A DNA stretch of 64,000 bases from Rhizobium sp. 007 (GTDB lineage: Bacteria; Pseudomonadota; Alphaproteobacteria; Rhizobiales; Rhizobiaceae): contig NZ_CP064187.1 of NCBI RefSeq assembly GCF_015353075.1, forward strand, positions 2,294,001-2,358,000. The letters are read 5' to 3'. Within the stretch, counting starts at the first letter, position 1. Every line of letters starts with the position of its first letter. The notes beneath the pieces are model-generated. The model saw nothing but the letters and a program-made list of their open reading frames with translations. It did no database searches and was not told the DNA's origin. Positions 18,668 to 27,346 of this stretch are shown here, piece by piece. The position numbers and the translations under genes are program-made.

Positions 18668-19147
18668 CTACCAGAAGTGAGCGGCTGGCTCTTCGCCGCT
18701 CAACTCCCTCAGCCTGCGCCTCGTCGCTTCAGTCGTGCCGTCCGGCAGACCGTCGAGCGCGAAGAAGCCGCATTCGACAATTTCGCGATCCGGCTTGCGC
18801 GGCGCGGTCTGCTCGACCTCGGCGCGGTAGAAGACCACATGATCGCGCCGGCTCGCCGATGCGTTGAAATAGACATGGAAGAGCTGCGGCCTGCCGATGA
18901 TCTTGAGGTTGCCCTCCTCGCGCAGTTCCTTGATCAGCGCTTCCTCTGCCGTCTCGTTGCGCTCCAGCCCGCCGCCAGGCATATGCCAGCCGGGAAGGTA
19001 GCTGTGGCGGACCAGAAAAATCCGCCCCGACGAATCGAAACAAGCCGCCCGCACGCCCATGGTCATGCCGCGCGCGAGGGCGAAATAGCCATGCACGATC
19101 CGCATCAGCAGCTTGGATTGCCAGGGCCTGATTTCCTTGATCGTCAT
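18668..19147 (-). CDS. Nudix hydrolase
   Basis: 159-residue enzyme of the Nudix superfamily acting on a nucleoside-diphosphate-linked substrate. The box reads GGGLERNETAEEALIKELREEGNL at about residues 57-80, described here by its key residues: Glu before TAEEAL and the metal-binding EE pair are present, but the conserved glycine after EE-x is Asn. The N-terminus has a hydrophobic helix (LLMRIVHGYFALARGMTMGV) common in this subgroup. It is convergent with the GST gene (3-base gap) and divergent from the phosphoesterase gene. Substrate not predictable. Confidence 0.85.
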   Translation of the reverse strand: MTIKEIRPWQSKLLMRIVHGYFALARGMTMGVRAACFDSSGRIFLVRHSYLPGWHMPGGGLERNETAEEALIKELREEGNLKIIGRPQLFHVYFNASASRRDHVVFYRAEVEQTAPRKPDREIVECGFFALDGLPDGTTEATRRRLRELSGEEPAAHFW

Positions 19148-19218
19148 GGGTCTGTTTTCACTATTTCGTTCAATCGGATGTGTTTGATTTGTAAATATCC
19201 TGGTCTATGTGTCGTAGC

Positions 19219-20127
19219 ATGTTCAAGCTCGCGCATATCTCGGATATCCACCTCGGCCCACTTCCCAATCTTTCATTCCGCGAGCTTTTCTCGAAGCGCA
19301 TTACCGGCTTTGTGAACTGGCACCGCCACAGGCGCAAGCATCTTTTCGGCGGCACGCTGGATCTGCTCCTGGAGGATATCCGTGCGCGCCATGCGGACCA
19401 CCTGGCCGTGACCGGCGACTTGGTGAATCTCGCAAGCGGCATTGAGATCCGCTCCGCCGCCGCCTGGCTTCGCGCGCTCGGGGAACCGGCGGAAACCTCC
19501 GTGGTTCCCGGCAATCACGACGCCTATGTGCCCGGCGCCTACGAGAAATCCATGCGCGCCTGGTATGACTATGTGCGCGGCGACCTCGCCCCAGCCGAAT
19601 GGGAGGAAGACAAGCACATCTTTCCCTATCTCCGCGTCCGCGGCAAAGTCGCGCTCGTCGGCTGCTCGACGGCCGTCGCCACGCCACCATTTGCCGCCAG
19701 CGGCTTCTTCAGCCAGCGGCAGGCCCGCGAGACCGTCAACATGCTCCGCGCGGCCGGTGAAGCCGGCCTCTTTCGCGTCGTCATGATCCACCACCCGCCG
19801 ATCCGCGGCGCGACTGCTTTCTACAAGCGGATGATCGGCATCCGCCGCTTTGCCGCCGTCGTCTCGACCGGCGGCGCAGAACTCGTGCTCCACGGCCATA
19901 CGCATCTCAATACGCTCCACTGGCTGCGCGGCCAGACCGGTCCCGTGCCTGTAGTCGGCATTGCTTCCGCCTCGCAGGGACCAGGTGGCTTGAAGCCCCG
20001 TGCCGCCTATAATCTCTTCAGCATCGACGGTTCGCCCGGCGCCTGGGAACTGAGGGGCGAACGCTTCAGCTTGAACGACATGGGCGATGGCGTTTCGTCG
20101 GAAAGTGTCGACATTTTCAAGCTTTAG
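19219..20127 (+). CDS. Calcineurin-like metallophosphoesterase
   Basis: Binuclear-metal phosphoesterase, 302 residues from ATG 19219 (MFKLAHISDIHLGPLP); an in-frame ATG at 19207 adds four residues. Metal ligands are visible in order: DIH (Asp9, His11), TGDLVN, PGNHDAY, HHPP and GHTHLN. The family covers phosphodiesterases such as cAMP- or lipid-directed enzymes; the substrate is not clear. A good terminator hairpin follows at 20132-20159. Confidence 0.9.
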   Translation: MFKLAHISDIHLGPLPNLSFRELFSKRITGFVNWHRHRRKHLFGGTLDLLLEDIRARHADHLAVTGDLVNLASGIEIRSAAAWLRALGEPAETSVVPGNHDAYVPGAYEKSMRAWYDYVRGDLAPAEWEEDKHIFPYLRVRGKVALVGCSTAVATPPFAASGFFSQRQARETVNMLRAAGEAGLFRVVMIHHPPIRGATAFYKRMIGIRRFAAVVSTGGAELVLHGHTHLNTLHWLRGQTGPVPVVGIASASQGPGGLKPRAAYNLFSIDGSPGAWELRGERFSLNDMGDGVSSESVDIFKL

Positions 20128-20131
20128 ACGG

Positions 20132-20159
20132 AAAAGCGGAATCTTTTTCGCCGCTTTTT
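20132..20159 (+). terminator. Intrinsic terminator after the metallophosphoesterase gene
   Basis: Arms AAAAGCGG (20132-20139) and CCGCTTTT (20151-20158) enclose an 11-base loop, and the second arm ends in a run of five T. It begins 5 bases after the stop codon. Confidence 0.7.
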
Positions 20160-20272
20160 GAATCACTTTCTGAAGCCGCTACGATTTTCCCCCAGGCAAT
20201 GCTTAAGCCCTTGGTATTTCCAAATCCCACTGTACAATCCGGCCGCAATCGCCGCCGATCAGGGAACAAGCC

Positions 20273-20833
20273 ATGCGCGCCGCAGCAAACCGCATCTGCC
20301 GTCTCATCCTCGCATTCGGCCTTGCGGCCGGGCTCTCGGTACCAGCCTTCGCCGTCGGTGACGAAAGCGACGAGACGGGCCCGCCTCCGAAGACCGAAAC
20401 CACGACCAAATGCGCCGACGGCAAGGTGTGGGACAAGAAGAGGAAGGAATGCGTCGCGCCGAAGAAGAGCAGCTTTAACGACGACGACCTCTACGAGGCA
20501 GCGCGCGAATTCGCCTATGCCGGCCAATATGAAAATGCCATCACCGTCTTGAACCTCGCCAGGAACAAGAACGATCCACGTATCCTGAACTATCTCGGCT
20601 ATGCAAACCGCAAGGCGGGCCGGATGGAACTTGGAATGTCCTATTACCGCAAGGCGCTGCAAGCCGACGAGAATTATATTCTCGCACGATCATACATGGG
20701 CCAGGCCCTGGCCGAAGAAGGTGACATCCAGGGTGCCCGCGTCCAGCTCGTCGAAATTCGCGACCGCGGCGGGGAAAACACCTGGGCTTATCGGGCGCTA
20801 TTGCAGAGCCTGAACGGCTACCGGACCTATTGA
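20273..20833 (+). CDS. Secreted TPR-repeat protein
   Basis: 186-residue exported protein. A signal peptide is clear (RAAANRICRLILAFGLAAGL, cleavage likely after AFA near residue 27). A low-complexity linker with two cysteines (CADGKVWDKKRKECV) leads to tetratricopeptide repeats from about residue 65 to 170 (AAREFAYAGQYENAITVL; LGYANRKAGRMELGMSYYRK; ARSYMGQALAEEGD). Such proteins act as periplasmic scaffolds. It precedes the ECF sigma gene by 168 bases on the same strand; whether it belongs to that regulon is unknown. Confidence 0.85.
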   Translation: MRAAANRICRLILAFGLAAGLSVPAFAVGDESDETGPPPKTETTTKCADGKVWDKKRKECVAPKKSSFNDDDLYEAAREFAYAGQYENAITVLNLARNKNDPRILNYLGYANRKAGRMELGMSYYRKALQADENYILARSYMGQALAEEGDIQGARVQLVEIRDRGGENTWAYRALLQSLNGYRTY

Positions 20834-21001
20834 AACGGGGGCCGCTCCGGCGACCAAGAGAGAAACCTTTGGGAATTCTTCGACCGCGCCGTCTTCTTCT
20901 TGCGCGGCAGTGCAAAATTGTTCCATAAAGGTCACTTCCACGATATAAAAAGCTTGGCCCACATCGGGTGCCTCGCCCGAACACATTCATGAAATGAAAC
21001 T

Positions 21002-21508
21002 ATGCGTCAGCCTGTAACGACCATCGATATCCGACGCGACCTGGTGGGCCTGCTCCCGCGGCTGCGGCGCTTCGCGATGACGCTTGCCGGCGATGCGGCT
21101 GCTGCCGACGATCTGGTGCAGGCGGTCTGTCAGCGTGCGGTGGCAAAGAGCCACCAGTGGAGCGGCGAAGGCCGGCTCGAAAGCTGGATTTACACACTCG
21201 CCCGCCAACAGTGGAGCGACGATGGCCGCAGACGCAAGGCGCGACCGGCTTCCAAGAGCAACGTCACGGATATCCGCGACGCGGCGCGCGACCGCGCAGC
21301 CGTCGCCGATACCGATGCCATACACCGCATGCTCGCCGAAATGCCTGAAGGCATTTCGAGCGTCTTCCTGCTCGTCGCTGTCGAAGGACATACCTATCAG
21401 CAGACCGCCGACATCATGGGCATATCGGCCGGCAGCGTGCCCGCGCAGCTTGCCGCGGCGCGGCTGCACTTCGCAAGCCTCGCCGACGATCATCCTCACA
21501 GGTACTGA
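21002..21508 (+). CDS. ECF-type RNA polymerase sigma factor
   Basis: 168-residue group-4 sigma factor. Region 2 spans about residues 12-80 (RRFAMTLAGDAAAADDLVQA; LESWIYTLARQQWSDDGRR); region 4 about 108-160 (LAEMPEGISSVFLLVAVEGH; YQQTADIMGISAGSVPAQL). The region-4 recognition helix SAGSVPAQLAAARL differs from the usual SxGTVKSR form. The downstream gene, three bases after its stop, encodes a membrane anti-sigma-like protein, the normal partner. Signal and target promoters cannot be read from sequence. Confidence 0.88.
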   Translation: MRQPVTTIDIRRDLVGLLPRLRRFAMTLAGDAAAADDLVQAVCQRAVAKSHQWSGEGRLESWIYTLARQQWSDDGRRRKARPASKSNVTDIRDAARDRAAVADTDAIHRMLAEMPEGISSVFLLVAVEGHTYQQTADIMGISAGSVPAQLAAARLHFASLADDHPHRY

Positions 21509-21511
21509 ACT

Positions 21512-22357
21512 TTGCCCGATTTCAAAAAACTATCGCTTGACGCCCAGCTGACCGCCCTTCTCGACGGCGAAACGACGCCGGAACAGAAGCATGAGCTGGA
21601 GCAGCGCCTCGCCACCGACGAAGGTGCGCGCCGGCTTTACGACAAGCTGCGTCACGGCGCCGATTTCGGCCGCCGCCGTCTGGACGATATTCTTAAGGAG
21701 CCGGTTCCGCTGGCACTCGTGCGCTCGATCAAGAGCGTCCAGCCGCCCAAGGCGCCGATCGCGCCGCGAACCACCCGCCCGTCGATGAAGCTCGCGCCGA
21801 GCGGCACGCAGGCACTGGCCGCAGCGATCATCCTTTTTATCGTCGGCTGCGGCATCGGCTATCTCGCCGGCACGAGCCCTGGCACTCCCACGGGCAATGG
21901 CACGACGCAGATCGCGGACGACAATGCCAGCAGCAAGAACTGGCTGAACGACATCACCGCCTACCAGCGCCTAATGATCCGCCAGCCGCGGCATATCGTC
22001 GAGGTGCCCTCTACCCAGGCCGAGGAGATTTCCAACTGGCTGACGTCCACGGTCGGCGTCGCCTTCCGCGTGCCTGACTTGTCTACCGACGGCTGGGCCT
22101 TCCAGGGCGCCCGCGTGCTTCTTGGCGACGGAAAGCCGGTCGGCCAGCTGGTCTATACGAGCACGGACGGCGATCTCATCTCCATCTGCTTCCGCAAGGA
22201 TGCCCAGCCGCCCGAGTCCGAGGATTTCAAGGAAACGATCAGGGACGAAATCGGCCTGATCACCTGGCACAATGCCGGCACCTCCTACGTCCTGGCCGGA
22301 CCTTCCGCCGAAGCCTCGCTCAGCCAGATCGCCATGGAAGTCGCAACCGCGATCTGA
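21512..22357 (+). CDS. Membrane-bound anti-sigma factor
   Basis: 281-residue single-pass protein. The cytoplasmic N-terminus resembles anti-sigma domains (LTALLDGETTPEQKHELEQR) but has no zinc-binding HxxxCxxC motif. One helix lies at about residues 100-122 (ALAAAIILFIVGCGIGYLAG); the C-terminal 150 residues would be periplasmic and may be the sensor. Start is TTG 21512, three bases after the sigma stop, so it relies on translational coupling. The role as inhibitor of the adjacent sigma factor is inferred from position and topology. Confidence 0.82.
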   Translation: MPDFKKLSLDAQLTALLDGETTPEQKHELEQRLATDEGARRLYDKLRHGADFGRRRLDDILKEPVPLALVRSIKSVQPPKAPIAPRTTRPSMKLAPSGTQALAAAIILFIVGCGIGYLAGTSPGTPTGNGTTQIADDNASSKNWLNDITAYQRLMIRQPRHIVEVPSTQAEEISNWLTSTVGVAFRVPDLSTDGWAFQGARVLLGDGKPVGQLVYTSTDGDLISICFRKDAQPPESEDFKETIRDEIGLITWHNAGTSYVLAGPSAEASLSQIAMEVATAI

Positions 22358-22360
22358 GCC

Positions 22361-23326
22361 TTACGGGACCAGCACCACCTTGCCGCTGACGCCCCGGCTT
22401 TCGATGGCGCGATGCGCATCGGCAGCTTTGTCCAGCGGAAAACTCGCGCCCTTTGCGACGATCAGCGCGCCGGAGACGGCAAGCGAAAACAGCGCGGAGA
22501 GATCGTCCGCCAGCGTTTCAGATAACAGCGGCAGCAGCGCAAATCCCTTAAGCGTCTGGTTCGTCTCGAACATGGAATTCAGGTCGGCAACCTCAAGCCG
22601 AAAGCGGCCCAGTGCAGCAAAGACAAGCTCTCCACCCGGCGCAAGCGCTGCAAGGGAGGCACGTGTCACCTCGCCACCGATCGTATCGTAGATCAGATCG
22701 ACGGGCGCCTTCTCACGGAGGGTCTCCTGCCAGCCCTCGGCTGTATAGTCGATCGCCGCATCCGCGCCCAGCGTGCGGGAGAGCGACCTCTTCTTCTCGC
22801 TGCTTGCCGTCGCGATGACCGATCCGGCGCCCTCACGCTTCGCCAATTGCACCAGCAGCGAGCCAACGCCCCCGGCCGCCGCGTGGACAAGAACGGTTTT
22901 GTCCCGTGGCGGCGCCTGACGCACCATATGCAGCGCCGTCAGCCCCTGCACCATCAGCGCAACCGCCGCCTCGAAGGACAACGCGTCGGGGATCGAGATC
23001 ACTGACGCACCCGGCACGGCGACGTACTCCGCATAACCCTCACCCCGCCCGAGCGCGAAAAGCGGAACGGCAACGCGCGCACCGATGACAGCGGAATCAA
23101 CTCCCTCGCCTATCGCCTCGACAACACCCGCGACTTCAACACCCGGGATCATCGGCAATTGCGGCGTCACTGCATACCGGTTGGCGCGCATCAGCACTTC
23201 GAAGAAGTTGACGCCTGCAGTACGGACCCGAACGAGCACCTCCCCTTCGCGCGGCATTGCTTTCGGCACCTCGACGACCTTGAGAACCTCAGGGGGACCG
23301 AAATGGCCGAAGCGGACGGCTTTCAT
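22361..23326 (-). CDS. NADPH:quinone oxidoreductase-like zinc-independent dehydrogenase
   Basis: Medium-chain dehydrogenase/reductase of the quinone oxidoreductase type, 321 residues, cytoplasmic. The N-terminal GroES-like part holds TAGVNFFEVLMRANRY and PGVEVAGVVEAIGEG; the nucleotide-binding part holds VLVHAAAGGVGSLLVQLAKR, a form of the Rossmann AxxGGVG loop. Zinc-ligand cysteines are absent. It transfers electrons from NADPH to quinones or similar electrophiles. The divergent HxlR gene 99 bases away is its likely regulator. Confidence 0.9.
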   Translation of the reverse strand: MKAVRFGHFGPPEVLKVVEVPKAMPREGEVLVRVRTAGVNFFEVLMRANRYAVTPQLPMIPGVEVAGVVEAIGEGVDSAVIGARVAVPLFALGRGEGYAEYVAVPGASVISIPDALSFEAAVALMVQGLTALHMVRQAPPRDKTVLVHAAAGGVGSLLVQLAKREGAGSVIATASSEKKRSLSRTLGADAAIDYTAEGWQETLREKAPVDLIYDTIGGEVTRASLAALAPGGELVFAALGRFRLEVADLNSMFETNQTLKGFALLPLLSETLADDLSALFSLAVSGALIVAKGASFPLDKAADAHRAIESRGVSGKVVLVP

Positions 23327-23425
23327 GGGCAGACCTCACGTTTGAATGGCGTGGGCAGCGCTTTATCAGTAAGCTCGGCGGCAGGAATAGACACTCTTTC
23401 GTGCCATACCCACCAGGAAGTGACC

Positions 23426-23812
23426 ATGGCTGAACTCATCAAGAGACTGCCCAAATTGCCCGTCGAACGCGCCCTAAAGGTGATCGCCGGGCGCTGGAAA
23501 CCGGTTATCCTCTACTACGTTTTCTGCGGCCCGAAGCGCCTTTCGGAGCTGAAACGCATGATGCCGGAGATCACGCAGAAGGTGCTGATCCAGCAGCTAC
23601 GCGAAATGGAGGAACATGGTCTGGTAAGGCGCGAGGTGTTTGCCGAAGTTCCCGCGCGCGTCGAATATACCGCGACGGAGCTCGGGCTTGGGCTTGAACC
23701 GGTGCTGCTGGCGCTCTGCCAATGGGGCCAGCGCCACGCCGAGGCGCAGAATGAAATCGCCGACATTGCCGACTGCATCGTCCGCCCGCGCAAGCCATCT
23801 TTCGCCGCCTGA
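23426..23812 (+). CDS. HxlR-family transcriptional regulator
   Basis: 128-residue winged-helix DNA-binding protein. The HxlR core is readable: RWKPVILYYVFCGPKRLSEL, then the recognition region MPEITQKVLIQQLREMEEHG and the wing VRREVFAEVPARVEYTATEL. A single Cys (residue about 39) could sense electrophiles as in QorR/YodB proteins. Start ATG 23426 follows AGGAAG; a longer reading would start inside the divergent oxidoreductase gene. Its placement suggests control of that oxidoreductase and of itself. Confidence 0.9.
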   Translation: MAELIKRLPKLPVERALKVIAGRWKPVILYYVFCGPKRLSELKRMMPEITQKVLIQQLREMEEHGLVRREVFAEVPARVEYTATELGLGLEPVLLALCQWGQRHAEAQNEIADIADCIVRPRKPSFAA

Positions 23813-23822
23813 GAGGCGAAAC

Positions 23823-23847
23823 GCGCAGCCGGCGGCGCCCGCTGCGC
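23823..23847. terminator. Hairpin between convergent hxlR-type gene and leuA
   Basis: Arms GCGCAGC (23823-23829) and GCTGCGC (23841-23847) form a GC-rich stem in the 43-base gap between two convergent genes. No T run follows on either strand, so termination is plausible but not certain. Confidence 0.35.
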
Positions 23848-23855
23848 AATCTCGA

Positions 23856-25571
23856 TCAGTTCTTCCCGGCTCTCACATCCAGCACGCGGTTGGCCGCCGA
23901 GACGATCGCTTCGAGCGAGGCGCCGACGATATTGGTGCTGATGCCGGCACCGAAGAGTTTGCCGCCGGGATAGGCGGTCTCGACGTAGGAGATGGCCGCC
24001 GCATTCGAGCCGTGCTGCAGGGAGTGCTCGGAGTAGTCTTCGACCGACATCTCGATGCCGAGATAGTGCGAGAGCGCGTTGATGAAGCCGTCGATGGGGC
24101 CGTTGCCGCGGCCTTCGATACGCTTCGTCACGCCATTGTCGATGATCTCAGCGGCGACGACACGCACGCCCTTGCGCTCTGGATCGGCGAAGGTGTGATG
24201 ATCGACGAACTTGATGCGGCCCTCGGGTTGCGTCACGTAGCGCTCGATGAAGCGGTCGTAGATGCGGCGCGACGGCAGTTCCTTGCCTTCCTCGTCGGTG
24301 ATGCGCTGGATGTCCTCGCGGAACTCGACCTGGAGATTGCGCGGCAGATTGAGCCCGTAGTCCTGCTGCAGGATATAGGCGATGCCGCCCTTGCCGGACT
24401 GCGAGTTGATGCGGATGATCGCCTCGTAGGAGCGGCCGACATCCTGCGGGTCGATCGGCAGATAGGGCACTTCCCACACCGGATGGTTGGCGACCTTGAT
24501 CGCCTTCATACCCTTGTTGATCGCATCCTGATGCGAGCCGGAAAAGGCCGTATAGACCAGTTCGCCGACATAAGGGTGGCGCTCGCCGATCGTCATCTGG
24601 TTCGAATATTCGAAGACGCTCTTGATGCGCTCGATGTCGGAGCAGTCGATTTCCGGATCGACGCCCTGCGTGAACATGTTGAGCGCCATCGTCACCACAT
24701 CGACATTGCCCGTGCGCTCGCCGTTGCCGAAGAGCGTACCCTCGACGCGGTCGGCGCCTGCCAGCAGACCGAGCTCGGCTGCCGCAATACCGGTGCCGCG
24801 GTCGTTATGCGGATGCAGCGAGACGATCAGGTTCTCGCGATTGTCGAGATTGCGGCACATCCATTCGATCTGGTCGGCATAGACGTTCGGCGTCGCCATC
24901 TCGACGGTGGACGGCAGGTTGATGATCAGCTTGTTGTCCGCCGTCGGCTTCATCACGTCGATGACGGCATTGCAGATTTCCAGCGCCACTTCGAGCTCGG
25001 TACCGGTGAAGCTTTCCGGCGAGTATTCGAAGCGGTAGCCGCCGCCGGCTTTCGCCGCCATGTCGGTGATCATCTTCGCCGCATCGACGGCGATCTGCTT
25101 GATACCCGGCACGTCCTTGGCAAAAACCACGCGGCGCTGCAGCTCGCTCGTCGAGTTGTAGAAATGCACGATCGGCTTGTTGGCACCCTGCAGCGCCTCG
25201 AAGGTACGGGTAATCAGCTCAGGGCGGCACTGAACCAGGACCTGCAGCGAAACGTCGTCCGCCACATTTCCTTCCTCGATGCACCAGCGCGCAAAGTCGA
25301 AGTCCGTTTGCGAGGCGGAGGGAAAGCCGATCTCGATTTCCTTGAAGCCCATGTCGAGCAGCAGCTGGAACATGCGATCCTTGCGGTCATGGCCCATCGG
25401 GTCCACCAGCGCCTGATTGCCGTCGCGAAGGTCGACAGAGCACCAGACCGGCGCCTTGCTGATCGTCTTCGTGGGCCAGGTGCGGTCGGGAATGTTCACC
25501 TGCGGGTACGGGCGGTATTTCACGCCTGCGGATTGCATGCCTTTTGCGGGATTTTGCGTCTTCGCGTCCAT
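23856..25571 (-). CDS. leuA: 2-isopropylmalate synthase
   Basis: First committed enzyme of leucine synthesis: condenses acetyl-CoA with 2-oxoisovalerate. 571 residues, the long (LeuA2) form. The catalytic TIM barrel opens with WCSVDLRDGNQAL, the metal-binding HPHNDRGTG block follows the middle, and the C-terminal third is the allosteric leucine-binding domain (SQSGKGGIAYIL; IEGRGNGPIDGFINAL). The start ATG follows GAGGAAGAAG in the transcript. A leucine-rich leader peptide and a stem-loop lie 155-280 bases upstream, so expression is probably tuned by leucyl-tRNA supply. Confidence 0.96.
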   Translation of the reverse strand: MDAKTQNPAKGMQSAGVKYRPYPQVNIPDRTWPTKTISKAPVWCSVDLRDGNQALVDPMGHDRKDRMFQLLLDMGFKEIEIGFPSASQTDFDFARWCIEEGNVADDVSLQVLVQCRPELITRTFEALQGANKPIVHFYNSTSELQRRVVFAKDVPGIKQIAVDAAKMITDMAAKAGGGYRFEYSPESFTGTELEVALEICNAVIDVMKPTADNKLIINLPSTVEMATPNVYADQIEWMCRNLDNRENLIVSLHPHNDRGTGIAAAELGLLAGADRVEGTLFGNGERTGNVDVVTMALNMFTQGVDPEIDCSDIERIKSVFEYSNQMTIGERHPYVGELVYTAFSGSHQDAINKGMKAIKVANHPVWEVPYLPIDPQDVGRSYEAIIRINSQSGKGGIAYILQQDYGLNLPRNLQVEFREDIQRITDEEGKELPSRRIYDRFIERYVTQPEGRIKFVDHHTFADPERKGVRVVAAEIIDNGVTKRIEGRGNGPIDGFINALSHYLGIEMSVEDYSEHSLQHGSNAAAISYVETAYPGGKLFGAGISTNIVGASLEAIVSAANRVLDVRAGKN

Positions 25572-25683
25572 TGTCTTCTTCCTCGTCCCGGCAATTTGCC
25601 CCGCGTCTTAGCCCATCATGGCGGGCTTGGCGACAGCAAATGCGGACCTTGTTGGTCTATGTTGAATTCAGGGAATTCGTCGC

Positions 25684-25728
25684 GAGGAGCGATAGGGCCA
25701 GCGGGCTTTCGGCCGCCGGGCGCTCCTC
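25684..25728 (-). promoter_or_regulatory. Stem-loop in the leuA leader
   Basis: Arms GAGGAGCG (25684-25691) and CGCTCCTC (25721-25728) pair perfectly and enclose a further GC-rich stem. The right arm overlaps the stop codon of the leader peptide. No U run follows, so this looks like a pause or anti-terminator element rather than a classical terminator. Confidence 0.55.
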
Positions 25729-25852
25729 AAAGGACCCGGCAACCGCGTGTAAGGCCGAGGAGAAGAAGCGACGTCAGGGCGCGCGTGTTGTCACGCAGGG
25801 CAACGCGGCCGCGGACAATAGTGTCGGAAATCTTTGCGCCAGTGGTCTTCAT
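25727..25852 (-). CDS. leuL: Leucine-rich leader peptide of leuA, 41 aa
   Basis: Short reading frame on the leuA strand, ending 155 bases before leuA. It begins MKTTGAKISDTIVRG and near the end carries four leucines in a row (codons CTT CTT CTC CTC) within ALTSLLLLGLTRGCRVL, eight leucines among the last 24 residues. Such a run directly ahead of a stem-loop is the design of ribosome-stalling attenuators: slow leucine decoding would let leuA be transcribed. The ribosome site is weak. The gene is inferred from this layout; coding conservation could not be tested. Confidence 0.65.
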   Translation of the reverse strand: MKTTGAKISDTIVRGRVALRDNTRALTSLLLLGLTRGCRVL

Positions 25853-25896
25853 GCCCGCGCTTATAGCTGCCGAACAAAAAAACGGCAACCCCCCGC

Positions 25897-27081
25897 CTAT
25901 GTTCTTGCCGCCTGCACGAAACGCGACAGCGCCAGCATCAACCCGCCGGCCACGAGCCCCCAGAACGCTCCGGAAATGCCGGCGAAGGAAACGCCCGATG
26001 CCGTCACCAGAAAGGTGATCGCCGCAGCCTCGCGCGATTCCGGCGCCTGAAAGGCGGCCATCGCCGATCCGGAGAAGGCGCCGACGAGGGCCAGCCCTGC
26101 GACCGCCTGAATCAGGATCGGCGGCGCCAAAGCCACAAAGGCTGTCACGACGCCGGCAAGCAGTCCGAACACCACATAGCCGGCGCCGGAGATCAGCGCC
26201 GCCCAATAACGTCGCTTCGGATCTGCATGCGCGTCCTGCCCCGCACACATCGCCGCCGTGATCGCCGCCAGATTGACGGCATGGCCGCCGAAGGGCGCGG
26301 AAAGACCCGAAAAGAAGCCGGTGACGGCAAAGAGCGGCCCCGGCTTCGGATCATAAAGATTGACCTTCAGCACCGCGATGCCCGGAATGTTCTGCGATGC
26401 CATGGTGACGATGAAGAGCGGAAGCGCGACCGAAACGAGGCCCGCAAGATTGAACACCGGACGGACGATCTCGATTGTCGGCACAAGCGACCGCCCGATC
26501 AAGGCCAGCGCTTCGTCCGGAATGTCGATGCCGAATGTCAGTACCAGCACGAAGGCGCCGAGGGCGGCAGGCACTGCCCAGAGCCGCCTGAAGGCGCCGA
26601 CGATGATCCAGGCGAGAATGATGGGCAGCCCGAGCAGCGGATTGAAGGCGATCGCCTTTACCGGCGCAAAGCAGAGGCCGAGCAGCACGCCGGCAAGCAT
26701 GGCATTGGCAAGCGGCGCCGGGATCGCGGCCACCGCGCGGCCAAGCGGCTTGAAGAGGCCGGCGACGACGATCAGCACCGCGCAGATCAGAAAGGCACCG
26801 ACGGCGGCATTGAACCCACCCTCGATCGCCCCGGTGCTCGCAAGAAGTGCTGCGCCCGGCGTCGACCAGGCAATACTGACTGGAAGCCGTGTTACCGCGC
26901 TCAGCACGATGCCGCAGATGCCCATCGAGATCGACAGCGCCATAAGACCGGAGGCCGCCTGCCCATCCGTTGCGCCCACTGCCTGCAATCCTTGCAGCAC
27001 GACGGCGAAGGAACTGGCAAAGCCGACAAAGGCTGTGAGGACGCCCATGAACAGGGCCTGGAGGGAAAAGTCTTTGAGCAT
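25897..27081 (-). CDS. benE: BenE-family benzoate/H+ symporter
   Basis: Polytopic inner-membrane transporter, 394 residues, about 11-12 helices. The BenE family signature is visible in the middle (NIPGIAVLKVNLYDPKPGPL) and in SGLSAPFGGHAVNLAAITAA. Family members import benzoate or related aromatic acids with protons; no benzoate catabolic gene is nearby, so the substrate is open. The start is the ATG with complement 27079-27081 (MLKDFSLQALFMGVL); the upstream in-frame extension runs through a repeat and is rejected. It lies upstream of leuA on the same strand, separated by the leuA leader region. Confidence 0.88.
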   Translation of the reverse strand: MLKDFSLQALFMGVLTAFVGFASSFAVVLQGLQAVGATDGQAASGLMALSISMGICGIVLSAVTRLPVSIAWSTPGAALLASTGAIEGGFNAAVGAFLICAVLIVVAGLFKPLGRAVAAIPAPLANAMLAGVLLGLCFAPVKAIAFNPLLGLPIILAWIIVGAFRRLWAVPAALGAFVLVLTFGIDIPDEALALIGRSLVPTIEIVRPVFNLAGLVSVALPLFIVTMASQNIPGIAVLKVNLYDPKPGPLFAVTGFFSGLSAPFGGHAVNLAAITAAMCAGQDAHADPKRRYWAALISGAGYVVFGLLAGVVTAFVALAPPILIQAVAGLALVGAFSGSAMAAFQAPESREAAAITFLVTASGVSFAGISGAFWGLVAGGLMLALSRFVQAART

Positions 27082-27154
27082 GGCGGGTCTCGGATGACTG
27101 GAAAAGTTGCATGGAGCCCCATCGAATGGAGTCGCGCAAGTCCAGATGCCCGCC

Positions 27155-27345
27155 TTATGGTTCCCTCGTCTCCCCTCAGGGAGAAGGTGCTCGTAAGGGA
27201 AATGTCCGGGCCGGCCTAGCCGGGCGATCGATCCTTGAGATCGGTGCAAACACCAGCTGCTTACCAAGAAAAAAGGGGCAACGCTTGCCGCGCCGCCCCC
27301 TCATTCGAGCCTTCAGCCCGCCTTCTCCCCACCGGGGCGAAGTGA
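27155..27345. repeat. Pair of inverted RIME-like intergenic palindromes
   Basis: Two related palindromic segments face each other: CTCCCCTCAGGGAGAAGG near 27170-27187 and CCTTCTCCCCACCGGGGCGA near 27321-27340, each with the flanking CCCTC/GAGGG-type extension. This resembles the mosaic intergenic elements (RIME) of rhizobia. Called from memory of the pattern; family membership needs alignment. Confidence 0.45.
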
Positions 27346-27346
27346 A

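Noticed and set aside
20850..20990. GGAAT...CGTC elements before the ECF sigma gene as an EcfG-type promoter
   Set aside because: Spacer is about 13 bases instead of the 16-17 expected; no reliable match.
23640..26018. Open frame of about 790 codons antisense to leuA
   Set aside because: Same antisense artefact; the leuA reading on the other strand is clear and conserved.
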